A stretch of 64,000 nt of DNA from Agrococcus baldri. Its GTDB lineage: Bacteria; Actinomycetota; Actinomycetes; Actinomycetales; Microbacteriaceae. Numbering within the stretch: position 1 is the first letter of the stretch; the number at the start of each line of letters is the position of its first letter. Position numbers and translations under genes: made by a program. The notes beneath the pieces were generated by a model. The model was not told where the DNA came from, ran no database searches, and was given only the letters and a program-made list of their open reading frames with translations. Positions 62,630 through 64,000 of the stretch are shown here, one piece after another. The stretch covers positions 1 through 64,000 of the forward strand of contig FOZN01000001.1 in the NCBI GenBank assembly GCA_900114805.1. Reading direction: 5' to 3'.

Positions 62630-64000
62630 CTATCCCACCGCTCGCGCATCGGCGAGCAACTCGCGGGCGTGCGCGAGGGCGGTGTCGGATGCGGTGCCCG
62701 AGAGCATGCGGGCGAGCTCGGCCAGGCGCGCCTCGCCTTCGACCGCAGCGACCTGCGAGGCGGTGATGCGCCCGTCGGTGCCCTTCTCCACACGCACATG
62801 GTGCTCGGCGAAGGCGGCGACCTGCGCCAGATGGGTGACGACGATCACCTGGCAGTGCTCGGCGAGCTGCGCGAGGCGACGGCCGATCTCGATCGCCGCG
62901 GCGCCGCCGACGCCGGCGTCGACCTCGTCGAAGACCATGGTCGGCACGCTCTGCTCCGACAGGGAGCCGGCGGCCAGCGCCACCTCGAGCGCGAGCATGA
63001 TGCGGCTGAGCTCGCCGCCCGAGGCGCCCTTCTGCACCGGCCGCGGCTCGGCGCCCGGGTGCGGCGCGAGCAGCATGCTGACGCGGTCCCGGCCGCTCGC
63101 GCCGAGGGTCTCCGCTTGCGCGACCTCGACCACCAGCCGCGCGTTCGGCATCGCGAGCGCCCGCAGCTCGGCGCCGACGGCCTCCTCGAGCCGGCGGGCG
63201 GCGTCCTGCCGCAGCGCGCTCAGCCGATCGGCGAGCGCCGTCGCCGCCGCCAGGCAGCGCTCCTCCTCGGCGGCCAGCCGCGCGAGCTCCTCGTCGTCGC
63301 CGTCGAGCTCGACCAGGCGCAGCGCCGCGCCCGGGGCTTCCTCGAGCGCCACCTCGAGCGGGCGGCCGAGCCGGCGCTCGAGCCCCGAGAGGTCGGCGCG
63401 CCGCTGCTGCACCTCGTCGAGGCTGCGCTCCGGCCGCTCCAGGTCGTCGAGCGCCTTCACGATCGAGACCGACGCCTCCTGCAGCAGCGCATCCGCCTGC
63501 ACCAGCATCTCGAGCGCATCCGCGAGCGCCGCGTCGTCTGTGGAGGCCCGCTCGACCAGCCTGCGCGCGGTGCCCGCGAGGGTCACCGCATCGGGCGCGT
63601 CGTCGTCGCTCAGCAGCGCCGCGTGCGCCTCGGCGAGCTCCATCCGCAGCCCCTCGGAGTGCTCCAGCCGGTTCGCGATCGCGGCGAGCTCCTGCTGCTC
63701 CCCCGGCTGCGGGTCGAAGGCCTCGAGCTCCTCGAGCTCCGCGCGCAGCGACGCGGCCTCGGCGGCCCGCGCATCGTGCTCGGTGCGGATGCGCTCGGCC
63801 GCGTCCCGCGCGTCCGTCCAGGCCGCGTGCTCACGGCGATACTCGCCCAGCAGCTCGTCGAGCGCGGCGCCGGCCGCCCGGTCGAGCGCCGCCGCCTGGG
63901 CCTCGGCGGAGCGCAGCCGCTGCTGGTCCGCCTGCCCGTGCACCGCGACCAGACGGTCGGCGAGCTCACGCAGCAGCCCTGCCGGCACCGCGGCACCGCC
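62630..64000 (-). CDS. recN: DNA repair protein RecN, C-terminal part (runs off the right edge)
   Basis: The frame stays open from 62630 to the window edge (457 codons). It lacks the N-terminal Walker A, which must lie beyond 64000. Visible: [19 protein letters not shown] (the RecN HGQ motif), a long coiled-coil-like Glu/Ala/Arg middle, then [20 protein letters not shown] with [11 protein letters not shown] (signature), [18 protein letters not shown] (Walker B), and [19 protein letters not shown]. RecN gathers double-strand breaks for RecA repair. It lies 11 bp upstream of pyrG. Confidence 0.94.
   Translation of the reverse strand, partial: GGAAVPAGLLRELADRLVAVHGQADQQRLRSAEAQAAALDRAAGAALDELLGEYRREHAAWTDARDAAERIRTEHDARAAEAASLRAELEELEAFDPQPGEQQELAAIANRLEHSEGLRMELAEAHAALLSDDDAPDAVTLAGTARRLVERASTDDAALADALEMLVQADALLQEASVSIVKALDDLERPERSLDEVQQRRADLSGLERRLGRPLEVALEEAPGAALRLVELDGDDEELARLAAEEERCLAAATALADRLSALRQDAARRLEEAVGAELRALAMPNARLVVEVAQAETLGASGRDRVSMLLAPHPGAEPRPVQKGASGGELSRIMLALEVALAAGSLSEQSVPTMVFDEVDAGVGGAAAIEIGRRLAQLAEHCQVIVVTHLAQVAAFAEHHVRVEKGTDGRITASQVAAVEGEARLAELARMLSGTASDTALAHARELLADARAVG

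Overview
The window is about 73% G+C chromosomal DNA from a high-GC actinobacterium. The gene content and order point to Microbacteriaceae, and an Agrococcus-like genus is my best guess. The pointers are the garA–ftsR–mcdR trio, clpS followed by DUF2017, and the block der–cmk–tyrA–rluB–scpB–scpA–parA ... xerD–nudix–pyrG–recN. Many genes carry a TANNNT -10 box 6-7 nt before the start codon, which fits leaderless mRNAs.

Layout. 1-425: two facing arrays of a 20-bp repeat (inverted satellite). 478-2329 (-): mcdR-like and ftsR-like MerR regulators and a GarA/OdhI-type FHA protein. 2485-3524 (-): AzlC/AzlD amino-acid exporter. 3591-6084 (+): DNA glycosylase Tag, a class I amidotransferase and glycerate kinase, tightly coupled. 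6248-11078 (+): xanthine dehydrogenase xdhA-xdhB-xdhC. 11075-25839: metabolic genes (flavin monooxygenase, two VOC proteins, thiolase, old-yellow-enzyme-type reductase, Cys/Met PLP enzyme, bile-acid-symporter-like carrier, MASE1 histidine kinase, PQQ sugar dehydrogenase lipoprotein, PEP mutase-like enzyme, aldo/keto reductase, DUF1684). 25944-28857 (+): an AMP-dependent ligase followed by a stand-alone ketosynthase. 28999-31278 (-): metNIQ methionine importer. 31944-34936 (-): CstA, a small protein ending in Cys-Cys, and an ArsA-type ATPase.

37.1-40.2 kb differs from the rest. G+C is visibly lower, genes are unknown or defence-like, and the region ends at a tRNA-Pro gene whose 3' end is duplicated 1.3 kb away, as expected of an integration scar. 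It holds a two-gene cassette (a winged-helix-like protein and a protein resembling predicted pPIWI-associated nucleases) and one orphan gene. This is the best candidate for an undescribed system.

40.3-50.4 kb: serine carboxypeptidase, a thiolase/amidohydrolase/FBP-zinc-finger operon, a long-form GAPDH, an iron-box-controlled siderophore-interacting protein divergent from an MFS carrier, clpS-DUF2017, and pdxY. 50.5-64 kb (-): the conserved GTPase/chromosome-segregation/CTP-synthase block, interrupted by a GNAT protein, a VOC protein and a canonical ACC deaminase. ACC deaminase is a common trait of plant- or soil-associated bacteria. recN runs off the right edge.
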